64,000 nt of DNA from Flavobacteriia bacterium (GTDB taxonomy: Bacteria; Bacteroidota; Bacteroidia; Flavobacteriales_D; Crocinitomicaceae): contig JACPDW010000006.1 in NCBI GenBank assembly GCA_016183815.1, positions 124,001-188,000 of the forward strand. Direction: 5' to 3'. Positions 35,158 through 43,902 of the stretch are shown in pieces. Below the pieces are notes generated by a model that was not told the DNA's origin, made no database searches, and saw nothing but the letters and a program-made list of their open reading frames with translations. The position numbers and the translations under genes are program-made. Every line of letters begins with the position of its first letter. The stretch's first letter is position 1.

Positions 35158-37347
35158 ATGAAAGGACTTTTTATATTTATTTTAGCTTCTCTAATCAATT
35201 TTTCTTATTCTCAAATTTCTAAAGAAAATTCAAAAGAAATAACTGTTGAGGATATTTGGAAAAATGGTGTTTTTCGTCAAAAAAGTTTTCCAGGGTTTAA
35301 TTCAATGAATGATGGCGAACACTTCACTAAAATAAATCAATCCAATACCGATTTTACTATTACTAAACACAGCTTCAAAGATTACAAAGGACAAGGTGAA
35401 ATCTTAGTTACTAAAAAAGATTTAATGTTAAATGACAAGTTTATTGAAGTGGATGATTATTCATTTAACGCAGATGAAACAAAATTACTTATTCAAAGTA
35501 AAACTGAAAGCATTTATAGAAGAAGTTATTATGCTGATTTTTATATACTTGACTTAAAAACCAAACAACTAACTGTTGTTGATGACCAAAGAAAAGAAAA
35601 AACTTTAGCTGAATTTTCTCCTGATGGGACTATGCTTGCCTACGTATCTGAGAACAATCTTTTTGTAAAAGATTTAAACAATTTAAAAATTAAACAACTC
35701 ACTTTTGATGGTAAAAAAAATGAAATTATCAATGGTACAACAGATTGGGTTTACGAAGAAGAATTTGCTATTACAAAAGGGTTTGAATGGTCGCCAGATA
35801 GTAAAATGCTTGCTTTTTTACGTTTTGATGAATCAAAAGTCAAAGAATTTCAAATGGCGATGTACGGAGGATTATATCCCGAACAATACCTTTATAAATA
35901 TCCAAAGGCAGGAGAAGACAATTCAAAAGTTAGCTGTCATATAGTAAATATTTCTTCAGCTGAGATAATTTATTTAAATTTAGGTGAATACGAATACATT
36001 CCACGTTTAAAATGGTCAAATTCAGAGCCAACATTAATTATACAAACTTTAAACAGACATCAAAATCACTTAAAATACCATAAAATAGAAATGGCTACTA
36101 CAATGCTTGTTAACAAAGTATTTTTTGAAGAAAAATCCGACACTTATGTTGAAATCGATGACAATTTAATTATATTATCAGATGGTAAATCTCTTTTAAG
36201 AACAAGTGAATCATCAGGTTTTAATCATATCCATAGAGTTTATTTTGATGGCAAAACACAACAAATAACTGACGGCAATTGGGATATTATTGAATTTTTA
36301 GGTATCAACGAAAAAAAAGCAACAATTTATTACAGTGCTGCAGAGAAAAATGCCATTTTTAAAGGTTTATACAAAATTGATTTAAACGGTAAAAATAAAA
36401 AAGCAATTAGTAAAGAAACAGGGTATAATTCTGCTGATTTTTCCTCTGGAATGAAGTATTTTATGAAAAGTTATTCAGACGCAAACACTCCACGTATTTT
36501 TAGTTTATGTACAGAAGATGGAAAAGAAATTGCTGTTTTAGAAGACAATAAAGAGTTAGCAGAAAAAATGAAAAGCTATGGACTTTCAAGCAAAGAATTT
36601 ATGCAGATTAAAGGCACTGACGAATTACTTAATGCTTCAATTATTCGTCCTCCAAACTTTGACCCTTCTAAAAAATATCCGGTATATGTTACTATTTATG
36701 GTGGACCAGGAAGTAATACGGTAACTGATGATTTTGATGGAAACGATTATTTTTACCATCAATTATTAGCACAAAAAGGTTACATTGTTTTCAGTGTCGA
36801 TCCACACGGAACAATGTATCGTGGAGCAAAATTTAAAAAATCTACCTATTTACAATTAGGAAAATTAGAAACAGAAGATTTTATTGCTGTGGCTAAAAAT
36901 TTTAACACAATGCCCGAAATTGATATGAATCGTATTGGAATTCAGGGTTGGAGTTATGGTGGATATATGACTTCATTAGCCATGACAAAAGGAGCAGAAA
37001 TTTTCAAAATGGGTATTGCTGTGGCACCAGTTACCAATTGGAGGTATTATGACAATATTTATACTGAACGTTTTATGCGCACTCCACAAGAAAATCCTAA
37101 AGGTTATGACGACAATTCGCCTATTAATTTTGTTAAAAACATTAAAGGAAAGTACATGATCATTCATGGATCAGCAGACGACAATGTACATTACCAAAAC
37201 ACAATGGAAATGATTAATGCATTAACCAAAGCAAATATACAATTTGACATGTTTATTTATCCTAACAAAAATCACGGTATTTACGGTGGAAACACTCGTA
37301 ATCATCTCTTTAACATGATGTTAAACTATACTTTAAAGAATTTATAA
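35158..37347 (+). CDS. S9 family prolyl peptidase (dipeptidyl peptidase IV type)
   Basis: 729 residues with a signal peptide of about 18 residues. The N-terminal half is an eight-bladed DPP-IV propeller containing the TDWVYEEEFAITKGFEWSPD double-glutamate motif that grips the substrate amino terminus. The C-terminal alpha/beta-hydrolase carries the triad: S599 in GWSYGGY, an aspartate at 674 or 675 in GSADDNVH, and H706 in NKNHGIYG. It would remove X-Pro or X-Ala dipeptides from peptides in the periplasm. It follows the second EEP gene by 48 bases; whether it shares the messenger is not clear. Confidence 0.93.
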   Translation: MKGLFIFILASLINFSYSQISKENSKEITVEDIWKNGVFRQKSFPGFNSMNDGEHFTKINQSNTDFTITKHSFKDYKGQGEILVTKKDLMLNDKFIEVDDYSFNADETKLLIQSKTESIYRRSYYADFYILDLKTKQLTVVDDQRKEKTLAEFSPDGTMLAYVSENNLFVKDLNNLKIKQLTFDGKKNEIINGTTDWVYEEEFAITKGFEWSPDSKMLAFLRFDESKVKEFQMAMYGGLYPEQYLYKYPKAGEDNSKVSCHIVNISSAEIIYLNLGEYEYIPRLKWSNSEPTLIIQTLNRHQNHLKYHKIEMATTMLVNKVFFEEKSDTYVEIDDNLIILSDGKSLLRTSESSGFNHIHRVYFDGKTQQITDGNWDIIEFLGINEKKATIYYSAAEKNAIFKGLYKIDLNGKNKKAISKETGYNSADFSSGMKYFMKSYSDANTPRIFSLCTEDGKEIAVLEDNKELAEKMKSYGLSSKEFMQIKGTDELLNASIIRPPNFDPSKKYPVYVTIYGGPGSNTVTDDFDGNDYFYHQLLAQKGYIVFSVDPHGTMYRGAKFKKSTYLQLGKLETEDFIAVAKNFNTMPEIDMNRIGIQGWSYGGYMTSLAMTKGAEIFKMGIAVAPVTNWRYYDNIYTERFMRTPQENPKGYDDNSPINFVKNIKGKYMIIHGSADDNVHYQNTMEMINALTKANIQFDMFIYPNKNHGIYGGNTRNHLFNMMLNYTLKNL

Positions 37348-37850
37348 AATTTTTAAGTCAATTTGTTTGTTACCATCTGAAAGTATATGACCTTCGCTCC
37401 GCTGGATTTGTAATCCTGTGCAAAAAAAACTAAACTCCTTGGTTTAACACCTTCACACTCCGATTGATATGTAATCATCGCTCTTTAGTTTTCCGAATCT
37501 TACATCCATATGAAATATAAAAATTTGTAAAAATTAAAAACCTGAGTTCGATAGTAATACCATATACAATTATTAATAACCTGTGTCCGATTATTAAAAT
37601 TGAATTCAGACCGCTCAAAAACAATGTGTTACGAATGACACTTTTGAAGATTTATCGAGATAAATCGATAAAGGGTTGTGAAGTAAATCGTTGTTTATCA
37701 GCGGAATATTTTTTCACTTTATATAAAAACCTGTTATACTTCGTTCCAAAATTTTAAAATATGCCGATACAAAATGAAAATAGACAACACCATAGGCAGC
37801 GACGAAGTCTATCTAATTTTAATTATCGAACTTAGGTTACTAATCAAATT
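37348..37850. repeat. Gene-free stretch with imperfect inverted repeats, probable mobile-element relic
   Basis: No credible coding sequence. A 34-base segment at 37572-37605 and the reverse complement of 37811-37844 agree at 27 of 34 positions, enclosing about 205 bases; the core AACCTNNGTYCGAT is found a third time, directly repeated, at 37539-37552. A TTATCGA-N6-TCGATAA inverted repeat lies inside. Before this, two degenerate copies of a CTCCG...GATNTGTAATC motif stand near 37395-37415 and 37458-37475. Base composition is visibly richer in G and C than the surrounding spacers. The pattern fits a short non-autonomous element or the ends of a decayed insertion sequence. Confidence 0.6.
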
Positions 37851-38423
37851 CTACTTTTTTACAAATTGAGTTAAAATAACGATAGTTTGACCGTTGATTT
37901 TTCCTTCAATTTGATTAGGGTTATCTTGGACTAATCGAATGTTTCTGACTGGAGTACCTCTTTTAGCCGTAAAACCACCTCCTTTTACATTTAAATCTTT
38001 AATTAACACAACAGAATCTCCTCCTTGTAAAACTACTCCATTGCTGTCAAGATGTATTGTTTTATCTGCAGTTTTTGTAAAATTATAGGACTTTGCCCAC
38101 AAAGATTCATCTTCACTTAAATACATCATTTCTAATAAATCGTTTGCCCATTGTTCTTCTTTCATTCGATTTAGTAAACGCCATGAAAGCACTTTAACCG
38201 CAGGAACTTCACTCCAAATACTATCATTTAAACTACTCCATATTTTTGATTCATGTGAATTATTTTGGATAGCTTCATTGCAATCAGAACATAAAAACAC
38301 ATAACAATCAATAGAATAACTATTTTTTGGATTTTCAATGAAAAATGCCTGTAAATTAGTTGTTGATTTACATAATTCACACTGATTTTCACTTCTTTTT
38401 TCTAATTCGCTTTCTAATGACAT
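37851..38423 (-). CDS. PhnA domain protein (YjdM-like)
   Basis: 190 residues from ATG 38423, which gives the usual opening SLESELEKRSENQCELC. Two CxxC pairs, CELC and CSDC, form an N-terminal zinc ribbon; the C-terminal 70 residues are the PhnA fold (SNGVVLQGGDSVVLIKDL, GTPVRNIRL). The family name comes from the phosphonate operon of E. coli but a direct role in phosphonate use is not supported; function is unknown. It begins ten bases after tamL on the same strand. The frame is open 11 codons further upstream, but this would overlap tamL and lacks the conserved start. Confidence 0.88.
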   Translation of the reverse strand: MSLESELEKRSENQCELCKSTTNLQAFFIENPKNSYSIDCYVFLCSDCNEAIQNNSHESKIWSSLNDSIWSEVPAVKVLSWRLLNRMKEEQWANDLLEMMYLSEDESLWAKSYNFTKTADKTIHLDSNGVVLQGGDSVVLIKDLNVKGGGFTAKRGTPVRNIRLVQDNPNQIEGKINGQTIVILTQFVKK

Positions 38424-38433
38424 CGTAATATAA

Positions 38434-41109
38434 TTAAAATGGATAACCAATACCAAACTGTAATTTAGGTCTAAATGGTTTAGGTAAATAAGATTTATAA
38501 TCTACACCAAATACAGCTTCTCCTTCTTTATAATAATTGTCTTTTTCTTGAAAAACCCATCGTTCACCATCAGGCAAAGCAGGATTTGTGATAGGGAAAC
38601 CAAGATCAAGTCGGACAATTAAAAAAGTTGCGTCAAAACGCAATCCAATACCAGATGAAAGAGCTAATTGTTCATAAAACTGATTATTAAACTGACTACC
38701 TGGGCGATTGATGTCATTTTTATAAGTCCAAATATTGCTTAAATCAATAAAAATTGCTGTTTTAAATGTTGAGGATAAAGAGTACCTCAATTCGGAATAA
38801 GCAGCAATTTTCACGTCTCCAATTTGAGTGGCAGTTCTGTCAGGGTCTAAATAATATTTATACGCTCCAGGACCTAATTCTCTTGCTCTCCATCCTCTAT
38901 TGTCGTTTGCTCCCCCAGAAAAAAAACTGTAATCAAAAGGAAGTGAAGTTGTTGAATTTCCTGTTGGCACACCAAAACCTAAATTTACTCGTGCATGTAC
39001 ACTTGTTTTTTTACCTAACGGATAGCCATAAATGTAATCTGCTTCAGCTTTTATAAATCTTGAATAGGCAACATTAAAAAATTCTTTCTGTCCAGTATTA
39101 CTTGTATCCCTTAAATTCAATAGACTTAACAACCAACCAGAATTAATGATTGAAAAATTTAGTAAATGGTTTGCTTTTCCTTTTTTTTCTGCTTTATTAT
39201 TATATTCAAATAAAAATTTAAAATCTTCCCAAACAAACTGATTACTATAAGCATTTATCAAAAATAAATCGTTGTTTTCATATAATTTTTCCTTAAAAAA
39301 ATCTTTCATTTTAATATTGACAAACTTAATAGATGCAGCTGGGAAACCCACTTGAAATAATTGTTTTTTTCCAGAATAAAATTTCCATAGATAGTTAAAC
39401 TGAAAAACTTCTCTACTAAAATCATTTCTTTTCTGATAATTGTATGCGGCAGACATTATTGTTCTCGGTCGATGTCTTTTTGATAATTTTTGTGGTTTTG
39501 ATGGGAATAAACCAGGGACATCTAACTTTATTGAAGGACCGATTTCAAATGTATTAAAAGAACGACCTGCATCATTTATCTTTTCACCACTTTCTGTTTG
39601 GTCGAAAACAGGAGGTTGAGACTCAAAACCACCACTAAAACTAATTGTCAATTTATCCGATCTTCTAAAAATATTTTTATTATTGTAATTGATCGATGCA
39701 GAAAGACCAAGAAATCCATTGGCGTTAGTAAAACGAGGTTCTAAATTGAAAGTTTGTTTTTTAGCAGGCACCAAATAATAGTCAACATCAATTAAATTTG
39801 TACCTTCAACCTCTTTTATAACAGGCTTAATTGTCTGAAATACATCCAATTGCATTAGTCGATTATAAGAACGATCAATATAATATTCTTTATATACATT
39901 GTTGCTTTCTAAATAATTTTGTAATTCTAAAATACTTGGTCTTACTATGGGTTTTACGTTGTAATACACTGTTGCAAATCTCCATGGGTTTAAAGTGTCT
40001 TTATCTGTTTTAATTTTTCTTCTTTTTTTATCTCCTTTAGTCAAATAAATTTCTCTATATTGCATTGTATCCAAAGTTCTTAAAAAAGCATTTTCAGTTA
40101 CTGACAGACCTTTTTTATTCAAATCATTTTTAAAATTACCTTTATAATAAGACGTATCACTTAACCTGAAATTAATATTTCTCACATAAGCCGTTTGATA
40201 AGGTACAGTGATTACTGTATCGTTTTTTTGAATTTTTCTATCATCGACAATAATTTTTAAAATCAATTTCATATCCCTTTTATTTGTATCTGCTAAAAAG
40301 GAGATACTTTGAGGACTAAAACCGTATATACTATTGTCTTTAATAAATTTAGCCACTTTTGACCGATGATCATTTAAATAATCAGAATCAAATTTTTCTC
40401 CTAAAAGCGGATTGAATAACTGTTTTTTAAAGTACTTTTGATATAAGGCCAAAACAGTTGAATTGGAACATTCAAAATAAAAACTATCAATGTAATAAGC
40501 TTTACCTGACTTGATATGATAATTTACCGTTCTTTTTTTATTGTTTTTTCCACCATCCTGAAACTCACTATACACTTCTCCATAATAATATCCTTTTTTT
40601 CGTAAATATATTTTTATTTGATCTACTGTTTTTTTATTTATAGTTGAGTCGAAAACAACTGCTGGCTCTCCCCTCTTGAATTTGAGCCACTCTCTAAAAG
40701 TCAGTTTGATATTTAAAGTATCTTTTAATGGAACAAGTCGTTGTGTATAGTATTTTCTACCTCTTTTTTTAGCTTTTTCTACTCTTTTATTATTAATTTT
40801 ATTTTGTCGGTTTAGCTTTCTAGTATTAATTTTTCTAATTTTTTTCCAATGTCTTTGTGAGGCATGAGCTGTTTTAGTTGAATCTATATGATTAAAAATA
40901 AAAAGTTTAATTTTCATTCCTAAAATACTTTTGTTTGGTTGTTGTCTAATAATTAAGTTTACTTCATCAGAATTAAGTTTATCTTCATAATAATGAACAA
41001 CGTTTTTGTTGACAATTTTTTTCCCATCAGGAATATATTTAGTAGGATTACAAGAATAAATCAACAAAGAGGATATAATAAAAATGCTATATATTTGTCC
41101 TTTATTCAT
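38434..41109 (-). CDS. tamL: TamL, lipid-modified BamA-family outer-membrane protein
   Basis: 891 residues from ATG 41109. A type II signal peptide with lipobox IYSC precedes CNPTKYIPDGKKI, the standard TamL opening. POTRA-like repeats occupy about residues 40-420, and the C-terminal half is an Omp85 barrel with the GGANDNRGWRARELGPG lid motif and a final strand ending FGIGYPF. In Bacteroidota TamL works with TamB in moving proteins or lipids to the outer membrane. A TATTTTTG -7 box lies nine bases before the start. It is divergent from a SpoU methyltransferase with a 28-base gap, an arrangement frequently seen in this phylum. Confidence 0.92.
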   Translation of the reverse strand: MNKGQIYSIFIISSLLIYSCNPTKYIPDGKKIVNKNVVHYYEDKLNSDEVNLIIRQQPNKSILGMKIKLFIFNHIDSTKTAHASQRHWKKIRKINTRKLNRQNKINNKRVEKAKKRGRKYYTQRLVPLKDTLNIKLTFREWLKFKRGEPAVVFDSTINKKTVDQIKIYLRKKGYYYGEVYSEFQDGGKNNKKRTVNYHIKSGKAYYIDSFYFECSNSTVLALYQKYFKKQLFNPLLGEKFDSDYLNDHRSKVAKFIKDNSIYGFSPQSISFLADTNKRDMKLILKIIVDDRKIQKNDTVITVPYQTAYVRNINFRLSDTSYYKGNFKNDLNKKGLSVTENAFLRTLDTMQYREIYLTKGDKKRRKIKTDKDTLNPWRFATVYYNVKPIVRPSILELQNYLESNNVYKEYYIDRSYNRLMQLDVFQTIKPVIKEVEGTNLIDVDYYLVPAKKQTFNLEPRFTNANGFLGLSASINYNNKNIFRRSDKLTISFSGGFESQPPVFDQTESGEKINDAGRSFNTFEIGPSIKLDVPGLFPSKPQKLSKRHRPRTIMSAAYNYQKRNDFSREVFQFNYLWKFYSGKKQLFQVGFPAASIKFVNIKMKDFFKEKLYENNDLFLINAYSNQFVWEDFKFLFEYNNKAEKKGKANHLLNFSIINSGWLLSLLNLRDTSNTGQKEFFNVAYSRFIKAEADYIYGYPLGKKTSVHARVNLGFGVPTGNSTTSLPFDYSFFSGGANDNRGWRARELGPGAYKYYLDPDRTATQIGDVKIAAYSELRYSLSSTFKTAIFIDLSNIWTYKNDINRPGSQFNNQFYEQLALSSGIGLRFDATFLIVRLDLGFPITNPALPDGERWVFQEKDNYYKEGEAVFGVDYKSYLPKPFRPKLQFGIGYPF

Positions 41110-41137
41110 AATTTCACGCAAAAATAACATTTTTTTT

Positions 41138-41851
41138 ATGGAAAAGGTTTCTATCTCTAAGATGAAATTTATAAAATCACTACATTTAAAAAAACATCGA
41201 GATGAAGAAAAGCTATTTATTATTGAGGGTTTAAAATGTGTAGAAGAAACAAAAATTCATTCTTCAATTTATATAAAAGACATTTATATTTCTAACAAAG
41301 AATTTTTAGAAACTTTTCCTGAATCCATTTTAATCTCCAACAAAGAGATGGATAAAATCAGTACTCAAAAAACACCATCAGGTATTTTAGCAATCTGTTC
41401 AACTGAAATACAAATCAAAACTAAATCTAAACTTACTTTATTGCTTGATCAAATTAGAGACCCTGGAAATTTAGGTACTATTATACGTACAGCAGCTTGG
41501 TTTGGCATCGATCACATCCTTTGTTCCAAAGACAGTGTCGATTGTTTTAACCCTAAAGTTATTCAAAGCTCAATGGGTTCAATTTTTCAAGTTAAAATAG
41601 AATATTGTGATCTTCATTTAATTAAAAAAAACAAACCTATTTATGGTGCGTATATGAATTCTACACCCTATTTTACACAAAAAATTGAAAAGGAATGTTA
41701 TTTATTGATGGGGGGTGAATCCAATGGGATAACTCAAGAATTAGAACATTTAATTGATTACAAAATATCTATTCCAAAAATTGGTATTGGTGAATCTCTT
41801 AATTTATCCGTTGCAACAGGTATTTTACTCAATTATTTTACTTTAAAATAG
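41138..41851 (+). CDS. TrmH/SpoU family RNA 2'-O-methyltransferase
   Basis: 237 residues from ATG 41138. An N-terminal substrate-binding domain (VSISKMKFIKSLHLKKHRDEEKLFIIEG) is followed by the SPOUT knot: LLDQIRDPGNLGTIIRTA, MGGESNGIT and IPKIGIGESLNLSVATGILLNYF, the three conserved TrmH motifs. It would methylate a ribose in rRNA or tRNA; RlmB-like 23S rRNA activity is the usual assumption for this form. The longer open frame from 41084 would cross the tamL start and is rejected. Confidence 0.9.
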   Translation: MEKVSISKMKFIKSLHLKKHRDEEKLFIIEGLKCVEETKIHSSIYIKDIYISNKEFLETFPESILISNKEMDKISTQKTPSGILAICSTEIQIKTKSKLTLLLDQIRDPGNLGTIIRTAAWFGIDHILCSKDSVDCFNPKVIQSSMGSIFQVKIEYCDLHLIKKNKPIYGAYMNSTPYFTQKIEKECYLLMGGESNGITQELEHLIDYKISIPKIGIGESLNLSVATGILLNYFTLK

Positions 41852-41939
41852 ACCATAATTTTTATATTTCTTCTAGTGGGTTCCAAAGTAAAAATGAAAA
41901 GAATAAAACATCGTTAGTTTAAAAAGAAATAAAATTCTT

Positions 41940-41947
41940 TATTTTTG
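41940..41947 (+). promoter_or_regulatory. -7 box before ychF
   Basis: TATTTTTG ends 19 bases before the ychF ATG and matches TAnnTTTG. The -33 position has only TTA-like sequence. Confidence 0.4.
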
Positions 41948-41966
41948 CACTTTTTTTTCTAAAAAT

Positions 41967-43064
41967 ATGGCTTTAAAATGTGGAATTGTCGGTTTACCAA
42001 ATGTTGGAAAATCAACTTTATTTAATTGTTTGTCCAATGCAAAAGCTCAGGCAGCCAACTTTCCCTTTTGTACAATTGAACCTAATATAGGAACCATTTC
42101 TGTTCCAGATAATAGACTTGAAAAACTATCAGAAATTGTTCACCCTGAAAGAGTTGTACCTACAAACATGGAAATCGTTGATATAGCAGGTTTGGTAAAA
42201 GGAGCTTCAAAAGGTGAAGGTTTGGGAAATCAATTTTTAGCAAATATTAGAGAAACAGATGCTATTTTACATGTATTGAGATGCTTTGATGACAACAACA
42301 TTGTTCATGTAGATGGAAATATTAATCCAATCAGAGATAAAGAAATCATAGATATAGAATTACAATTAAAAGATTTAGAAAGTATTGAAAAAAAAATTCA
42401 ATCTTTAAGCAGACAGGTCAAATCTGGTGATAAAGAACTATTAAAAGAAAATGATTTAGCATTAAAAGTTAAAAAACATTTAGAAGAAGGAAAATCGGTA
42501 AGAACGATGGAATTAGATGAAAAAGAACAAGAAATTATAAGTAAATTTCATTTAATCACCTCAAAACCTGTTTTATACGTCTGTAATGTTGATGAAAATT
42601 CTGTTTTAAAAGGAAATAAATATGTTGAGCTTGTCAAAGAAAATATTCGAAATGAAAACGCAGGAGTTTTAGTTTTGGGTGCAAAAATTGAAGCCGATAT
42701 CAACGAATTAGAAACGTTTGAAGAAAGACAAATGTTTTTAGATGAATTAAATTTAGACGAACCAGGCATAAATCGTTTAATCCGAGAAGCTTATCGTTTG
42801 TTAAATTTAGAAACCTATTTTACTGCCGGTGTAAAAGAAGTTCGAGCTTGGACAATCCATAAAGGAATGACAGCACCTCAAGCAGCAGGAGTTATTCACT
42901 CCGATTTTGAAAAAGGTTTTATAAGAGCTGAAGTAATGAAATATAATGATTTTATTTCTTATGGTTCTGAAAATGCAGTAAAAGAAGCTGGAAAATTTAA
43001 AGTGGAAGGAAAAGAGTACATCGTTCAAGATGGAGACATTATGCATTTTCGTTTTAATGTTTGA
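41967..43064 (+). CDS. ychF: YchF/OLA1-type ribosome-associated ATPase
   Basis: 365 residues, full length. The P-loop GLPNVGKSTLFN is followed by the family signature NFPFCTIEPNIGTISVPD; the switch II region is DIAGLVKGASKGEGLGNQFL; the nucleotide-specificity NxxE replaces NKxD, giving ATP preference. A coiled-coil insert is at about residues 130-175 and the TGS domain forms the C-terminus (AWTIHKGMTAPQAAGVIHSDF). It binds ribosomes and is involved in stress responses in E. coli. Single-gene unit. Confidence 0.95.
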   Translation: MALKCGIVGLPNVGKSTLFNCLSNAKAQAANFPFCTIEPNIGTISVPDNRLEKLSEIVHPERVVPTNMEIVDIAGLVKGASKGEGLGNQFLANIRETDAILHVLRCFDDNNIVHVDGNINPIRDKEIIDIELQLKDLESIEKKIQSLSRQVKSGDKELLKENDLALKVKKHLEEGKSVRTMELDEKEQEIISKFHLITSKPVLYVCNVDENSVLKGNKYVELVKENIRNENAGVLVLGAKIEADINELETFEERQMFLDELNLDEPGINRLIREAYRLLNLETYFTAGVKEVRAWTIHKGMTAPQAAGVIHSDFEKGFIRAEVMKYNDFISYGSENAVKEAGKFKVEGKEYIVQDGDIMHFRFNV

Positions 43065-43224
43065 TTTTTCATTTTTTGATGCCCTAATCAATAATTTAAG
43101 CTGAATTTACCTTAAAATCTCAATTCATAAACCACAAAGGACTATATTTTTGCTATATTCTAAAAAATAAGCACTTTAAGTGGTATGAAAGTTGTGATAT
43201 TTTTTTTCAAATTTTTAAATAAAA

Positions 43225-43300
43225 GTGTAACCAATTTCGTTTATTACAGTTATAGTACTTACAAGACTGCAAGCTTGTAAAAATACCCCGAAATTTTGGG
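43225..43300 (+). promoter_or_regulatory. Structured leader before the sigma-factor operon
   Basis: The 259-base gap before the sigma gene has no ORF. It holds TGTAACC at 43226-43232, compatible with the AAC core of ECF -35 elements, an inverted repeat TACAAG-N8-CTTGTA at 43260-43279 around the palindrome CAAGCTTG, and CCCGA-AATT-TTGGG (one G-T pair) at 43287-43300. ECF genes are often autoregulated, so a self-recognised promoter is plausible but unproven. Confidence 0.3.
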
Positions 43301-43323
43301 AAAAACAAATAAAACCGGAAACT

Positions 43324-43902
43324 ATGATTAATGTAAAAATTCATCAAAACCACCAACAAATTGTAGATGATTTGTTTTGGATTGGTCAGGCGAAAAAAAA
43401 GCCGGAAAATTTTAAACCTTTATATGAAAAATACCATGAACCGATTTTTATTTATGTGTATAATCGTATGAATGATAGAGATTTAGCTAAAGACATTACT
43501 TCACAAGTGTTTATGAAAGCTCTAAAGAATATTTCTTCTTTCAAAGACCTTGGTTTTCCATTTTCTTCTTGGTTATTTAGAATCGCCAAAAGTGAAGTAT
43601 ATCAACATTTTAGAGATTTCCCCGTCCATCGTTTTGTAAACATTGACACCCATTCAATCAACGATTTTATTGAAGAATTAAATGAAGAGTTATTTAGTGA
43701 AAATGACAAAAAAAAGTTAGAAAGAGCATTAAAAAATTTAAAAGAAAAAGAATTAATGCTAATTGAAATGAAATATTTTGAAAAAAGAAGTCATAAAGAA
43801 ATAGCCGAAATCATTGGCATCACAGAAAACAATGCAAAAATCAAATGCTTTAGAGCTTTGGAAAAATTAAAATATTATTTCTATTTAAAAAAGAGTTTAT
43901 GA
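43324..43902 (+). CDS. ECF-type RNA polymerase sigma factor
   Basis: 192 residues. Region 2 spans about residues 25-95 (FIYVYNRMNDRDLAKDITSQVFMKALKNI and the -10-recognising FSSWLFRIAKSEVYQHF); region 4 is at about 135-185 with the helix-turn-helix RSHKEIAEIIGITENNAKIKCFRALEKL. No long linker or extra domain. The gene overlaps the next one by four bases (ATGA), so the single-pass membrane protein is made with it and is the obvious candidate for its anti-sigma partner. Confidence 0.93.
   Translation: MINVKIHQNHQQIVDDLFWIGQAKKKPENFKPLYEKYHEPIFIYVYNRMNDRDLAKDITSQVFMKALKNISSFKDLGFPFSSWLFRIAKSEVYQHFRDFPVHRFVNIDTHSINDFIEELNEELFSENDKKKLERALKNLKEKELMLIEMKYFEKRSHKEIAEIIGITENNAKIKCFRALEKLKYYFYLKKSL

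Noticed and set aside
37761-37835. 24-codon open frame inside the inverted-repeat region
   Set aside because: Very short, no start context, no similarity to a transposase by eye, and it runs into the inverted repeat.
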